From positions 1-49,816 of the forward strand of contig JAKAIE010000010.1 in assembly GCA_021814475.1 (NCBI GenBank): 49,816 nucleotides of DNA, written 5' to 3'. The position numbers and the translations under genes were made by a program. Source of the stretch: Nitrospirota bacterium. GTDB taxonomy: Bacteria > Nitrospirota > Thermodesulfovibrionia > Thermodesulfovibrionales > UBA6898. The notes under the pieces were generated by a model. That model made no database searches and was not told where the DNA came from. It saw only the letters and a list, made by a program, of their open reading frames with translations. Shown piece by piece: positions 17,252 through 26,400 of this stretch; positions within the stretch are counted from its first letter, which is position 1; each line of letters starts with the position of its first letter.

Positions 17252-18127
17252 ATGTATTTTCAGGATATAATTCAATCACTTCAGAGTTTTTGGTCGAAGA
17301 AGGGATGCCTTCTCCTTCAGCCCTATGATATCGAGGTCGGGGCGGGCACCTTTCATTCTGCAACATTTTTCAGGGTGCTAGGACCTGAACCGTGGAAGGT
17401 GGCCTATGTGCAGCCATCAAGGAGGCCGACCGACGGCAGGTACGGGGAAAACCCGAACCGGCTGCAGCATTACTACCAGTACCAGGTCATAATCAAGCCG
17501 TCCCCGGCCGACAGCCAGGGGCTTTACCTGGAAAGCCTTGCCGCGATCGGCATTGAGCCGGTGCACCATGACATCCGCTTTGTAGAGGACGACTGGGAGT
17601 CTCCGACGCTCGGCGCCTGGGGCCTCGGCTGGGAGGTCTGGCTCGACGGCATGGAGGTGACGCAGTTCACCTATTTCCAGCAGGTCGGCGGCATCGACCT
17701 GAAACCGGTGTCACTTGAGATCACGTACGGCCTTGAAAGGATCGCGATGTACCTCCAGGGAGTGGACAACGTCTATGAGCTGAAATGGAACAAGGACCTG
17801 ACCTACGGCGATGTGCATCACGCGGAGGAGGTCGAAGGCTCGAAGTATAATTTCGACTATTCGAATGCGGAACTCCTGGCCAGCAACTTTGATGATTCTG
17901 AAAAGGAATCCCTGCGGTTGAACGAGGAGGGGCTTGTCATCCCTTCGTATGAGTTCTGCCTTAAGTGCTCGCATTTCTTCAATCTTCTTGATGCGCGGGG
18001 CGCGATATCGGTCACCGAGAGGACCAAGTATATCGCCCGTGTCCGGAACCTGGCCAAACATGCGGCCGAGGCTTTCTACCGGCAGCGCGAGGAGATGGGC
18101 TTCCCGCTCCTGAGGAACGATAAATGA
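17252..18127 (+). CDS. glyQ: Glycyl-tRNA synthetase alpha subunit
   Basis: The 291-aa catalytic subunit of the heterotetrameric bacterial GlyRS carries the class II core: [23 protein letters not shown] at the N-terminus, [40 protein letters not shown] (motif 2 region), and [15 protein letters not shown] (motif 3 with the conserved Arg). It activates glycine and works with the beta subunit encoded immediately downstream by a 4-nt ATGA overlap. A GGGAAG sequence lies somewhat far (about 12 nt) from the ATG. Length is normal for the family. Confidence 0.98.
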   Translation: MYFQDIIQSLQSFWSKKGCLLLQPYDIEVGAGTFHSATFFRVLGPEPWKVAYVQPSRRPTDGRYGENPNRLQHYYQYQVIIKPSPADSQGLYLESLAAIGIEPVHHDIRFVEDDWESPTLGAWGLGWEVWLDGMEVTQFTYFQQVGGIDLKPVSLEITYGLERIAMYLQGVDNVYELKWNKDLTYGDVHHAEEVEGSKYNFDYSNAELLASNFDDSEKESLRLNEEGLVIPSYEFCLKCSHFFNLLDARGAISVTERTKYIARVRNLAKHAAEAFYRQREEMGFPLLRNDK

Positions 18128-20205
18128 CCGTTGAGCCGACGACCACAGGCCTGCCGCTCCTGCTTGAGATCGGGACCGAGGAGATCCCCGCGCGGTTTCT
18201 GCCCGGAGCTATTTCCGATCTCGAACTGATCGCGGCCGCGGTCTTCAGCGAGTTCAGGATTCCATACGAAGGCATAAAGGCCTATGCGACACCGAGACGT
18301 CTCAGCCTGCTGATGCAGGGGGTTTCGGCCATGCAGACGGACAATACCCGCGAGGTCCTCGGTCCTTCGAAGAAGGCCGCCTTCGACGATGCCGGAAATC
18401 CTACGAAGGCGGCGACCGGCTTTGCGCAGTCCGTCGGGGTTTCCCCCTCAGACCTCGTGATCAGGCAGAAGGGCAAGGCCGACTATGTCGCGGCGGTGGT
18501 GCATGAAAAGGGCGTTGAGGCGGACAGGGTCCTGCCTGCGGTCCTGCAGAAGATTATATTATCCCTGAGATTTCCGAAGGCGATGCGGTGGGGCAGCGGT
18601 GATTTCGCGTTTGTCAGGCCGATCCACTGGATCGTCAGCATATTCGGGACGGAGATCATTCCTGTCGAGATAGGCGGTATAAAGAGTGCGGGGATAACCC
18701 GGGGGCATCGGTTCCTCTCCCCTGCATCGTTCCATATCAAGGATCTGGGTACCTACCTGAGTGTGCTCGAAAACAATTTTGTCGTGCTCGATCAGGAAAA
18801 AAGAAAGAGCGTGATCCGTGAGGGGATTGTCGCGATATCGGCGAAGTCGGGCGGGCAGCCGGTCATGGACGAAGACCTCCTCGGTCTCGTCAGCTTCCTC
18901 GTCGAATATCCAACCCCCGTCCTCTGCGGATTCAGCCAGGAATACCTGAGGCTCCCGAAGGAGCTTCTGATCACGGTAATGAAGGACCATCAGAAATACT
19001 TCGCGATAGAGGATGTCAACGGCAGGCTCGTCAATAACTTTGTCGTGATCAGCAACACACGCGCGGAGAACAGCGAGAACGTCAGGGTCGGGGCCGAACG
19101 GGTCATCAAGGCCCGGTTCGACGATGCGAAGTTCTATTTCTATGACGATTTGAAGAAGAAGCTCGCCGGCAGGGTTGAGGATCTGAAGAAGGTGACCTTC
19201 CACGACCGCCTCGGGAGTCTTCACGCCAAGACGGAACGCATAGTTAGGGTTGCGTCATTTCTGGCGGCGCAGGTCAACCCGGCACTGTCGGATCCTGTCT
19301 ATAGGGCTGCCCTGCTTTCGAAGACGGATCTGATCTCTGGGGTCGTCAGGGAGTTCCCTGAACTCCAGGGCATCATGGGCAAGTATTATGCGATGAATGA
19401 CGGGGAGCCGCCCGAGATAGCGGCTGCTCTTGAGGAGCAGTATCTGCCCAAGTCGTTCGGAGGCAGGCTGCCTGCCTCGGACCTGGGGGCATTGGTGAGC
19501 CTTGCCGACAAGATCGACAATGTCGCGGCATTCTTTGCCATCGGCCAGATACCTACCGGATCGGAAGATCCGTTTGCGCTGAGGAGGCAGGCAATGGGCA
19601 TCGTCTCTATCCTGATCGACCGGGGATATGAAATCACCCTCGGGGAGATCTTTGAAAAGGCGCTCGGCTTTCTCTCCGGTATCAAGATAAAAGAGGGGAC
19701 CTCAGCCGCCATCTCGGCCTTCATGGAGCAGAGGATCGACTTCATCCTCTCTTCAATGGGTTTTGAGCAGGACCTGGTCAATGCGATGCTGCCTCTTTCG
19801 CGCCTGTATCCGCTCAACGAGGTCGTCGGCAGGATTGGGGCGCTCAGGCAGTTCAGGGCAGAGTCGGTCTATCCTGACTTTCTCCTTGCAATCAAGCGCG
19901 TGAACAATATCATCCCTAAGACGGCGCTGCCGGAGGTCAGGGAGGACCTGCTTGTCCAGGACGAAGAGAAGGCCCTTTTCAGTGCGTATTCGGAGATCAG
20001 ACAGAAGAACTCTGCCGAAACGGACGCGGGGGACTATGCGGGAGGTCTTGTGACCCTAGCGGGGATCACCGGACCGGTGAACAACTTCTTCGACAAGGTG
20101 CTCGTGATGGATAAAAATGAGGAGATAAAGAACAATCGGCTGGCGCTCCTGTCGGGCATCTGGTCCGTCGCCCTGAAACTCGCCGATTTTTCGAAACTGC
20201 TCTAG
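18124..20205 (+). CDS. glyS: Glycyl-tRNA synthetase beta subunit
   Basis: The 693-aa tRNA-binding subunit of GlyRS has [18 protein letters not shown] at the N-terminus, [51 protein letters not shown] and [14 protein letters not shown], all standard. An HD-like region (about 420-520) and the C-terminal DALR anticodon-binding region (about 590-690) follow. Its ATG overlaps the glyQ stop, so translation is coupled. The stop codon TAG lies in a CTAG shared with the stop of the convergent K+-channel gene. Confidence 0.98.
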   Translation: MTVEPTTTGLPLLLEIGTEEIPARFLPGAISDLELIAAAVFSEFRIPYEGIKAYATPRRLSLLMQGVSAMQTDNTREVLGPSKKAAFDDAGNPTKAATGFAQSVGVSPSDLVIRQKGKADYVAAVVHEKGVEADRVLPAVLQKIILSLRFPKAMRWGSGDFAFVRPIHWIVSIFGTEIIPVEIGGIKSAGITRGHRFLSPASFHIKDLGTYLSVLENNFVVLDQEKRKSVIREGIVAISAKSGGQPVMDEDLLGLVSFLVEYPTPVLCGFSQEYLRLPKELLITVMKDHQKYFAIEDVNGRLVNNFVVISNTRAENSENVRVGAERVIKARFDDAKFYFYDDLKKKLAGRVEDLKKVTFHDRLGSLHAKTERIVRVASFLAAQVNPALSDPVYRAALLSKTDLISGVVREFPELQGIMGKYYAMNDGEPPEIAAALEEQYLPKSFGGRLPASDLGALVSLADKIDNVAAFFAIGQIPTGSEDPFALRRQAMGIVSILIDRGYEITLGEIFEKALGFLSGIKIKEGTSAAISAFMEQRIDFILSSMGFEQDLVNAMLPLSRLYPLNEVVGRIGALRQFRAESVYPDFLLAIKRVNNIIPKTALPEVREDLLVQDEEKALFSAYSEIRQKNSAETDAGDYAGGLVTLAGITGPVNNFFDKVLVMDKNEEIKNNRLALLSGIWSVALKLADFSKLL

Positions 20206-21221
20206 ACTGATCCCTGTCTTGCCGCCAGGTCTTCCAGTATCTTCAGCTTTGACGTCTCACCGAGGGCGATCAGCGTATCTCCGGAGTTTATGGCGCTGCG
20301 GAAGGTAGGATTGAAGCGCATCTCTCCCGAGGAGTTCTTTATCGCCACGACGATGATGCCGAGATCCCTTCCAAAACCGCATTCATCCAGCGTTTTGCCC
20401 ACGAGGGACGACCCCTCCCCGATGACGACCTCTTCCATCTGAAGATCGATATTGCCGCTGTTGGTGGCAAATTCTATGAAATCGACGACCGCAGGTTTCA
20501 GCACGGTATGGGCGATTCTCAGTCCTCCGATATGGTAGGGAGATACGACCCGGTCGGCGCCCGCCCGGATGAGCTTCTGTTCCGAGCCCTCTTCTCCGGC
20601 GCGGGCGACAATTGTGAGCCTGGGGTTCAGCCCCCTTGCGCTGAGAACGACATACATGTTTTCGGCGTCGGTCGGCAGGACTGATATGAGCCCGCGCGCC
20701 TTGTCTATGCCGAGTTCCTTCAGTACCTCGTCTTTTGTTGCATCTCCCTGGTAGAGCAGGAAGTCCTCCCTTTCCGTGACGATACCGGGGTCCTTCTCGA
20801 TCGCGACAAAGGGGAGCCGCTTTTCCTGCAGTTCCCTGCATATGATTTTACCCATTCTTCCGAAACCGCAGATAATGTAATGGTCCCTGAGTTCCTTGAT
20901 CTTCTTTTCCAACCTCTTCCTCCCGAATATCTGCTGTAGTTCGCCTTCCAGGATTATCTTCGCGCCGGTGCTGAGCGCGTAAAAGACTGTGCCGACGCCG
21001 CCGGTGATCAGGATGATCGTGAAGATCTGGCCTTCCCGCGAAAGGTCATGGACCTCCCGGTATCCGACGGTCGTCAGGGTTATGACCGTCATATAGAGCG
21101 AGTCGAAGAGCGGCCAGCCTTCGATCCAGGTATACCCGACCGTCCCGAACGAGATGATCAGGATAATCAGTCCAGCGGTCAGGACGACCCTTTTTCTGAG
21201 ATCTTCGATCTGTGCCTTCAT
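20202..21221 (-). CDS. Two-helix potassium channel with RCK (TrkA-N, TrkA-C) domains
   Basis: The 339-aa protein has two transmembrane helices (about 12-31 and 66-86) flanking a pore loop with selectivity filter TVGYRE (51-56), then an RCK N-domain with nucleotide motif IICGFGRMGK (about 117-126) and a TrkA-C lobe (about 250-335). This is the MthK/Kch-type plan, four copies forming a pore gated by ligand binding to the RCK ring. The filter keeps T-V-G-Y but has R-E where MthK and KcsA have G-D; this variant is seen in related bacterial channels. It lies 35 nt after dedA in the corA-dedA-channel operon. Gating ligand is unknown. Confidence 0.92.
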   Translation of the reverse strand: MKAQIEDLRKRVVLTAGLIILIISFGTVGYTWIEGWPLFDSLYMTVITLTTVGYREVHDLSREGQIFTIILITGGVGTVFYALSTGAKIILEGELQQIFGRKRLEKKIKELRDHYIICGFGRMGKIICRELQEKRLPFVAIEKDPGIVTEREDFLLYQGDATKDEVLKELGIDKARGLISVLPTDAENMYVVLSARGLNPRLTIVARAGEEGSEQKLIRAGADRVVSPYHIGGLRIAHTVLKPAVVDFIEFATNSGNIDLQMEEVVIGEGSSLVGKTLDECGFGRDLGIIVVAIKNSSGEMRFNPTFRSAINSGDTLIALGETSKLKILEDLAARQGSV

Positions 21222-21256
21222 GACACGTATGTCCCGTTACCCCAATAATACCACGC

Positions 21257-21901
21257 CTAGGAAGACGGGCGGTATCGATGGCGCAGATATTGGATGACAC
21301 CGGGCATCACCGAGACTACGATGATCGCCATGATGACTAGGGTGAAGTTTCTCCTGACGACCGGTATGTTCCCAAAGAAATAGCCGCCGACGACGAAGAT
21401 CGAGATCCAGGCCACTCCGCCCGCCAGATTGTACAGGATGAAACGGGAATAGGTCATGCTGCCGACGCCGGCGACGAATGGCGCGAAGGTCCGGATGATC
21501 GGAACAAACCGGGCGAAGATTATCGTCTTGCCTCCGTATTTTTCGTAGAAGGTGTGTGTACGGTCAAGGTGCTCCCTGTTGAGAAACCGCGCGTGCTCCC
21601 CGCTGAAGACCTTCGGACCGATAAGATGGCCGATCCAGTAATTCAGCGTATCGCCGAGCACCGCGGCGACAGCGAGGATAAGGCAGAGCCAGGTGATGTC
21701 CAGAGCGCCGAGCGCAGCGAAGGTCCCCGCGGCAAACAGCAGGGAGTCGCCGGGCAGCAGCGGCATGACAACCAGTCCGGTCTCGCAGAAGATAATCAGA
21801 AACAGGAGCGCATATGTCCAGGCGCCGTAACTCTGGATTATCGTGTTGAGGTGCGTGTCGAGGTGCATGAAGATATCGAAAAAAGTCTTGATGTATTCCA
21901 T
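21257..21901 (-). CDS. DedA-family membrane protein
   Basis: The 214-aa integral membrane protein has family motifs [17 protein letters not shown] (about 40-56), GDTLNYWIG (about 83-91), and [17 protein letters not shown] (about 129-145), the re-entrant Arg/Pro region of the VTT/DedA fold. Members are linked to undecaprenyl-phosphate or phospholipid recycling and to proton-coupled transport. About five or six hydrophobic segments are visible. It is the middle gene of a minus-strand operon, 26 nt after corA and 35 nt before the channel. Specific lipid substrate cannot be told. Confidence 0.93.
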   Translation of the reverse strand: MEYIKTFFDIFMHLDTHLNTIIQSYGAWTYALLFLIIFCETGLVVMPLLPGDSLLFAAGTFAALGALDITWLCLILAVAAVLGDTLNYWIGHLIGPKVFSGEHARFLNREHLDRTHTFYEKYGGKTIIFARFVPIIRTFAPFVAGVGSMTYSRFILYNLAGGVAWISIFVVGGYFFGNIPVVRRNFTLVIMAIIVVSVMPGVIQYLRHRYRPSS

Positions 21902-21927
21902 TATTCTCCCTTATTCATATTAAAGGC

Positions 21928-22995
21928 TCAAAGCCATTTCCTTCTCCTGAAGTATATCAGCATTGTGATGCCGATCGCGATCATTACACCCCAGAGCGCC
22001 GGGTATCCCCATTGCCAATCAAGTTCCGGCATGTGTTTGAAGTTCATCCCATAGACGCCCGCCAGAAAGGTCAGCGGCATAAAGATCGTGGCGATGATCG
22101 TCAGGACCTTCATGATGGCGTTCATCCTGTTGCTGACGCCGGAGAGGTAGATGTCGATCATGCCGGAGACCATGTCGCGGAAGGTCTCGACGGTTTCTAT
22201 GATCTGGATGGTATGGTCATATACGTCTCTCATGTATATCCTGGTGGTATCCCGCATGAGGGGCGATTCGCCGCGTTCCAGGCCGCTTACCACTTCCCTC
22301 AGGGGCCAGACCGCCTTGCGCAGGAAGATCAGCTCTCTCTTCAGAAAATGGATGGTCTGCAGGGTCTCGGCAACGGGATCAGAGACGAGACGGTCCTCGG
22401 TATCTTCTATCTCCTCGCCCAGCCTCTCGAGGATGCCGAAATAGCTATCGACGACCGCGTCGATCAGTGAATAGGCGAGATAGTCGGCACCCATCTTCCT
22501 GATCCGGCCCTTGTCATGACTGATCCTCTCCCTGAGGGGTCCGAAGACGTCGCCCTCGATCCCTTCCTGGAACGAGATGATGAAATTGTCCCCGACAACC
22601 AGGCTGATCTGCTCGATGACGATTCCCCTGCCGGCTGCATCCGGGTAGAGCATCTTCAGCACGATATAAAGGTACTCCGTGTAGTCCTCCAGCTTAGGCC
22701 GCTGGCCTGTGTTAAGTATGTCTTCGAGAACCAGGGGATGAAACCCGTAGCAGTCGCCGAGCTTCTGGATGATTTCGGGCTGATGAAGGCCATCGACGTT
22801 GATCCAGGTGACCGAAGGTTTTTCCCGGAAGAGGAAGCATTCGTCGATGACCGTGATCTGCTTTTCCTGAACGCCCTCCGGATCGTAATCGATCACCGTG
22901 ATGCGCACCTCATCGCGCTTCTTTTCGCCTATATGCACGAGGGACCCCGGAGGAAGTCCGGCTTTTTTCGAGCGCCTATGGGTGAGTCGTGCCAT
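21928..22995 (-). CDS. corA: CorA-family magnesium/cobalt transporter
   Basis: The 355-aa protein has a large cytoplasmic N-domain rich in acidic residues, a long stalk helix, and two C-terminal transmembrane helices (about 298-317 and 329-348) with the signature Y-G-M-N-F between them, which forms the ion-selecting pore mouth. Segment IIATIFMPLTFLAGVYGMNF is diagnostic. CorA pentamers move Mg2+ (some Co2+ or Ni2+) and close when cytoplasmic Mg2+ is high. The gene is first of the corA-dedA-channel operon. Its predicted leader of about 117 nt carries two hairpins, the first followed by a T5 run, so transcription may be attenuated. Confidence 0.96.
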   Translation of the reverse strand: MARLTHRRSKKAGLPPGSLVHIGEKKRDEVRITVIDYDPEGVQEKQITVIDECFLFREKPSVTWINVDGLHQPEIIQKLGDCYGFHPLVLEDILNTGQRPKLEDYTEYLYIVLKMLYPDAAGRGIVIEQISLVVGDNFIISFQEGIEGDVFGPLRERISHDKGRIRKMGADYLAYSLIDAVVDSYFGILERLGEEIEDTEDRLVSDPVAETLQTIHFLKRELIFLRKAVWPLREVVSGLERGESPLMRDTTRIYMRDVYDHTIQIIETVETFRDMVSGMIDIYLSGVSNRMNAIMKVLTIIATIFMPLTFLAGVYGMNFKHMPELDWQWGYPALWGVMIAIGITMLIYFRRRKWL

Positions 22996-23019
22996 AATGG
23001 GGCTGCGTGAACGACGCGT

Positions 23020-23069
23020 CCGCCGGACGGGAGGCCGGCGGGCAAAAAGGATCCCGGACTGGCCGGGAT
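23020..23069 (-). promoter_or_regulatory. Two stem-loops in the corA leader, the first terminator-like
   Basis: Read along the minus strand, ATCCCGG and CCGGGAT (23069-23063 and 23057-23051, loop 5 nt) form a GC-rich stem followed by CC then TTTTTG, resembling an intrinsic terminator. A second stem follows, CCGCCGG and CCGGCGG (23041-23035 and 23026-23020, loop 8 nt). They lie between the predicted start (near 23112) and the corA ATG (22995). No known Mg2+ riboswitch fold (M-box or mgtA-type) was recognised. Confidence 0.5.
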
Positions 23070-23118
23070 GGCGGATAAGGGGAGCCGGTATTTGACATTG
23101 AGGTGTTTTCCGTATGTA

Positions 23119-23148
23119 ATGCTATCAGAGGCCATTTGCGGTTGTCAA
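23119..23148 (-). promoter_or_regulatory. Sigma70-type promoter for the corA operon
   Basis: On the minus strand TTGACA (23148-23143), 18 nt, then TAGCAT (23124-23119), which is also preceded by TGn. The predicted start near 23112 gives a leader of about 117 nt that includes the stem-loop pair. Confidence 0.5.
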
Positions 23149-23242
23149 TCCGCAGCAGGCCGTTCCGTGTGCCGTTTTCGTCTTTTAATTATGCTCCGAT
23201 ATGAAGTAAAATAAGCATATTTTAGTAAGGGGAGGTGGCGTT

Positions 23243-24481
23243 ATGGGACACGTAACAGGTCTTAAATGCAGGGAATGCGGCAGACTGTACGCCGTCGAAC
23301 CGATATATGTCTGTGAGTTCTGCTTCGGCCCCCTCGAAGTGGCATACGATTATAAAGGCATCGCAGGGGCGATAAGCCGGGAGACGATAGAGAAAAGGGG
23401 GAAGAACCTCTGGAGGTACCGCGAGCTTCTGCCGGTTGACGGCGACCCCCGGGCAGGCCTGGACTCCGGGTTTACGCCGCTTGTCAGGGCCGGTAACCTT
23501 GCAAAGGTCCTCGGCGTGGAGGAACTGTATATCAAGGACGACACCGTTGTGCATCCGACGCTTTCTTTCAAGGACCGGGTTGTTTCGATCGCGTTGACAA
23601 AGGCGATGGAGTTCGGGTTCGATACCGTGGCATGCGCCTCGACCGGCAATCTGGCCCATTCGGTCTCGGCCCACGGGGCGAAGGCGGGGTTCAAGAGGTT
23701 TATCTTTATCCCGGCGACGCTTGAGGCGAGCAAGATCATTGCCTCGTTAGTCTATGAGCCGAACCTTGTCGTAGTCGACGGCAATTACGACGACGTCAAC
23801 AGGCTCTGCAGCGAGATCGCCAACAGGTACCGGTGGGCGTTCGTCAATATCAATATCAGGCCGTTTTATGCCGAGGGTTCGAAGACGATCGGCTATGAGG
23901 TGGTCGAACAGCTCGGATGGAGGGCTCCCGACAATGTCGTCGTCCCATGCGCAAGCGGTTCGCTCCTTACAAAGGTCTGGAAGAGCTTCAGGGAGTTCAG
24001 GGACATTGGTATCATCAGCGAGCTTCGGACGAAGGTATACGCGGCCCAGGCAGCCGGCTGCGCGCCGATCGCGACGGCAATCAAACAGGGTACCGACGTC
24101 ATACGGCCGGTAAAGCCGAATACGATTGCAAAGTCCCTCGCGATCGGAAATCCTGCGGACGGGTTTTATGCCTCGCAGGTCGTCAGGGAGACCGGCGGCT
24201 ATGCGGAGGATGTCACCGATCAGGAGATCATCGATGCGATGAAGCTTCTTGCGCGGACCGAGGGGATATTCGCCGAAACGGCTGGCGGAGTGACCCTGGC
24301 TGCAGCAAAAAAGATGATCGAGTCGGGGAAGATAAGGCGCGACGAATCGACCGTCATCTGCATTACCGGCAACGGATTGAAGACCCAGGAATCCCTTCAG
24401 GGGCATACCCTGAGTCCGCATTATATAAAGCCGAGCCTTGCTTCCTTTGAAGAAGCGCTCAAAAATATAAACAGAGGCTGA
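23243..24481 (+). CDS. thrC: Threonine synthase (PLP, fold type II) with N-terminal CXXC pair
   Basis: The 412-aa protein has a rubredoxin-like zinc ribbon (Cys9, Cys12, Cys24, Cys27), then a PLP fold type II core with Schiff-base Lys110 in LSFKDR, ACASTGNLAHSV (phosphate-binding loop region) and VVPCASGSLLTK. It would convert O-phosphohomoserine to threonine. A strong Shine-Dalgarno (GGGGAGG) precedes the ATG at 23243. The next genes encode a ubiquitin-like sulfur carrier and a NIL protein, so a related sulfhydrylation (phosphohomoserine to homocysteine) cannot be excluded from sequence alone, although the similarity to threonine synthase is strong. First gene of the aspartate-family operon. 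Confidence 0.92.
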   Translation: MGHVTGLKCRECGRLYAVEPIYVCEFCFGPLEVAYDYKGIAGAISRETIEKRGKNLWRYRELLPVDGDPRAGLDSGFTPLVRAGNLAKVLGVEELYIKDDTVVHPTLSFKDRVVSIALTKAMEFGFDTVACASTGNLAHSVSAHGAKAGFKRFIFIPATLEASKIIASLVYEPNLVVVDGNYDDVNRLCSEIANRYRWAFVNINIRPFYAEGSKTIGYEVVEQLGWRAPDNVVVPCASGSLLTKVWKSFREFRDIGIISELRTKVYAAQAAGCAPIATAIKQGTDVIRPVKPNTIAKSLAIGNPADGFYASQVVRETGGYAEDVTDQEIIDAMKLLARTEGIFAETAGGVTLAAAKKMIESGKIRRDESTVICITGNGLKTQESLQGHTLSPHYIKPSLASFEEALKNINRG

Positions 24482-24518
24482 ATTAGAGCGGAGCCTTACC
24501 GCTCAAGGAGGATAACAG

Positions 24519-24809
24519 ATGGCAGTCACGGTGAGAATTCCTACCCCGCTTCAGAGATTGACCCAGGGCAGGGAAGAGGTCGAAGGAAAGGCGGGAACGA
24601 TCATTGAACTGGTCGAGACACTCGACAAGGCATATCCAGGCATCGCCGAGCGGATATCTGAAAACGGCAAGATACGCAGGTTCGTCAACATCTACATCAA
24701 CGAAGAGGACATCAGGTTTCTGAGCGCCGAAGGCACGGTGGTCAAGGATGGTGACGAGGTCTCGATCGTCCCCGCGATTGCCGGCGGAGACGGCAGGGAG
24801 GTATCATGA
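24519..24809 (+). CDS. MoaD/ThiS-family ubiquitin-like sulfur-carrier protein with residues after Gly-Gly
   Basis: The 96-aa protein has the beta-grasp pattern: VTVRIPTPLQRLT at the start, INEEDIRFL in the middle, and the end DGDEVSIVPAIAGG. In active carriers Gly-Gly is the exact C-terminus and is adenylated, then thiocarboxylated. Here Gly89-Gly90 is followed by DGREVS, so a protease would have to expose Gly-Gly, as reported for some carriers processed by JAMM-type enzymes. AAGGAGG lies 8 nt before the ATG. Between threonine synthase and a NIL protein, it probably serves amino-acid sulfur metabolism rather than molybdopterin or thiamin. No E1-like enzyme or protease is in the window. The tail codons also contain the Shine-Dalgarno of the next gene. 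Confidence 0.88.
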   Translation: MAVTVRIPTPLQRLTQGREEVEGKAGTIIELVETLDKAYPGIAERISENGKIRRFVNIYINEEDIRFLSAEGTVVKDGDEVSIVPAIAGGDGREVS

Positions 24810-25042
24810 AGAAGAGGGTTAAACTCACCTTTCCCCAGCAGCTGATAAAGGAGCCGGTAATTTTTCAGATGGCCAAACAGTACAATATCATGCCGAACAT
24901 CCGCCGCGCCCGGGTGACCGAGACGGTCGGAGAGATGATCCTTGAACTCGAAGGAGAAGAGGCTGACCTCGAAAAAGGGGTGCGCTGGCTGAAGGAAAAG
25001 GGCATTGAGGTCGAGATGGCAGAGGGAGATATCGTCGAATAA
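24806..25042 (+). CDS. Stand-alone NIL-domain protein
   Basis: The 78-aa protein is a single NIL domain (PF09383-like): KKRVKLTFPQQLIKEPVIFQ at the start and GEMILELEGEEADLEKGVRWLKEKGIEVE at the end. NIL domains occur at the C-terminus of methionine-transport ATPases, where they bind methionine, and fused to ferredoxins in the homocysteine-forming system of methanogens. A free NIL protein after a sulfur carrier therefore points to methionine or homocysteine. Its ATG overlaps the carrier stop (ATGA) and the Shine-Dalgarno GGGAGG lies inside the carrier tail. apgM begins 22 nt downstream. Role in this operon (ligand sensor or enzyme partner) is unknown. Confidence 0.9.
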   Translation: MKKRVKLTFPQQLIKEPVIFQMAKQYNIMPNIRRARVTETVGEMILELEGEEADLEKGVRWLKEKGIEVEMAEGDIVE

Positions 25043-25064
25043 TGACAGTGTCAGGGAAAGAGTC

Positions 25065-26273
25065 ATGAAATATATCGTGATTATAGGCGACGGAATGGCC
25101 GACAGGCCGCTGAAGGAACTTGGCGGAAAGACTCCCCTTCAGCACGCTAAGACGGAGAACATGGACAGGCTTGCGTCGCTGGGAGTTGTGGGCCGCGCCC
25201 ATACGATACCAGAGGGGATGCACCCCGGTTCCGACGTCGCGAACCTGAGCATCCTGGGATACGATCCGGCCAGGTATTACTCCGGCCGGGCGCCTCTTGA
25301 GGCGGCCAGCATTGGTGTCACGCTGAAGGACGACGACGTCGCCTTCCGCTGCAACCTCGTCACCCTGAAATATAACAGGGACCGGACCAGGGCGATCATG
25401 GAGGATTACAGCAGCGGTCACATATCCACGGACGAGGCGTCGATACTGATACGGGAGGTTGACAGGACACTGGGTTCCTCGGAGATGAGGTTTTACCCCG
25501 GAGTCAGCTACCGGCATCTCATGGTATGGTCGGGAGGCCCTGCTGATATTGAATGCGTGCCTCCGCATGATATCCTGGGCAAGGAGATCGCCGAGTACCT
25601 TCCGGTCGGTGACGGAGAGGCGGCGCTCAGGCATCTGATGATAGATTCGGTCGATATCCTTGAGCCGCACCCTCTGAACAGGGAGAGGGTGAAGAACGGT
25701 AAAAACCCCGCGAACAGCGTCTGGTTCTGGGGCCAGGGCCGGAGACCGAGCATGCCGACATTCGAGGAGAAGTACGGTCTGAAGGGGGCGCTGATCTCGG
25801 CAGTCGACCTGACGAAAGGGCTGGGCATCTATGCAGGGTTCGAAATCCTGAGCGTGCCTGGAATGACGGGATATATCGATACCAACTATATCGGCAAGGC
25901 CGAAGAGGCCCTGAGGTCCCTGGAGCTCGTTGATTTTGTGTATATTCATGTCGAGGCCCCTGACGAGGCGGGCCATTCCGGCAAGTACAAGGACAAGGTG
26001 CAGGCGATCGAAGATTTTGACAGCATCGTGGTCCGCACCGTAATGGAGGGGGCCGGGAGGTTCGGCGACCACCGGATCCTTGTGATGCCAGACCATCCGA
26101 CACCGATAGAGATCAGGACACATTCCGATGATCCTGTCCCTTTTATCATTTACGACAGCAGGGAGAAGAGGCATAATGCAGGGGCGGTCTATGACGAATC
26201 GATCGTCAGCAGAGACGACGTTTTAGTGTTCAAAGAGGGCCATACCCTGATGGACTACTTCATACGCATATAA
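25065..26273 (+). CDS. ApgM-type phosphoglycerate mutase homologue, likely alternative homoserine kinase
   Basis: With the ATG at 25065 the protein is 402 aa. It belongs to the alkaline-phosphatase superfamily: metal/nucleophile motifs GDGMADRP (about 8-15), [15 protein letters not shown] (about 53-67, with the Ser nucleophile), [11 protein letters not shown], and MPDHPTP near the C-terminus. These match archaeal-type 2,3-bisphosphoglycerate-independent phosphoglycerate mutase and its close relatives annotated as proposed homoserine kinases (a TIGRFAMs subgroup is named so). The position between threonine synthase and aspartokinase, with no classical thrB in the window, favours the homoserine kinase reading. 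The in-frame extension upstream to 25005 runs through the NIL gene and is rejected. Confidence 0.85.
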   Translation: MKYIVIIGDGMADRPLKELGGKTPLQHAKTENMDRLASLGVVGRAHTIPEGMHPGSDVANLSILGYDPARYYSGRAPLEAASIGVTLKDDDVAFRCNLVTLKYNRDRTRAIMEDYSSGHISTDEASILIREVDRTLGSSEMRFYPGVSYRHLMVWSGGPADIECVPPHDILGKEIAEYLPVGDGEAALRHLMIDSVDILEPHPLNRERVKNGKNPANSVWFWGQGRRPSMPTFEEKYGLKGALISAVDLTKGLGIYAGFEILSVPGMTGYIDTNYIGKAEEALRSLELVDFVYIHVEAPDEAGHSGKYKDKVQAIEDFDSIVVRTVMEGAGRFGDHRILVMPDHPTPIEIRTHSDDPVPFIIYDSREKRHNAGAVYDESIVSRDDVLVFKEGHTLMDYFIRI

Positions 26274-26298
26274 TTTTGATAATATAAAATCACCCTCG

Positions 26299-26319
26299 CC
26301 CCTCTTTGCAGAAGAGGGG
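26299..26319 (+). terminator. Stem-loop between apgM homologue and lysC (terminator or attenuator)
   Basis: CCCCTCTT (26299-26306) and AAGAGGGG (26312-26319) form a perfect 8-bp stem with a 5-nt loop, followed by TATTATT. A weaker second stem (26329-26334 with 26344-26349) precedes GATTTTCT. The pair separates the threonine part of the operon from lysC and cimA. The T run is weak, so termination may be partial; an attenuator is possible but no leader peptide was seen. Confidence 0.45.
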
Positions 26320-26400
26320 TATTATTCCTCCCTTTGGCAATGGAAGGGAAGGAGGGATTTTCTGAAGCAAAGGCTGTCTAATTCATCAAATCTGGAGGAG

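Noticed and set aside
24888..26174. Long minus-strand ORF (428 codons) opposite the NIL and ApgM-like genes
   Set aside because: Shadow frame of GC-rich DNA; the plus-strand genes carry clear motifs.
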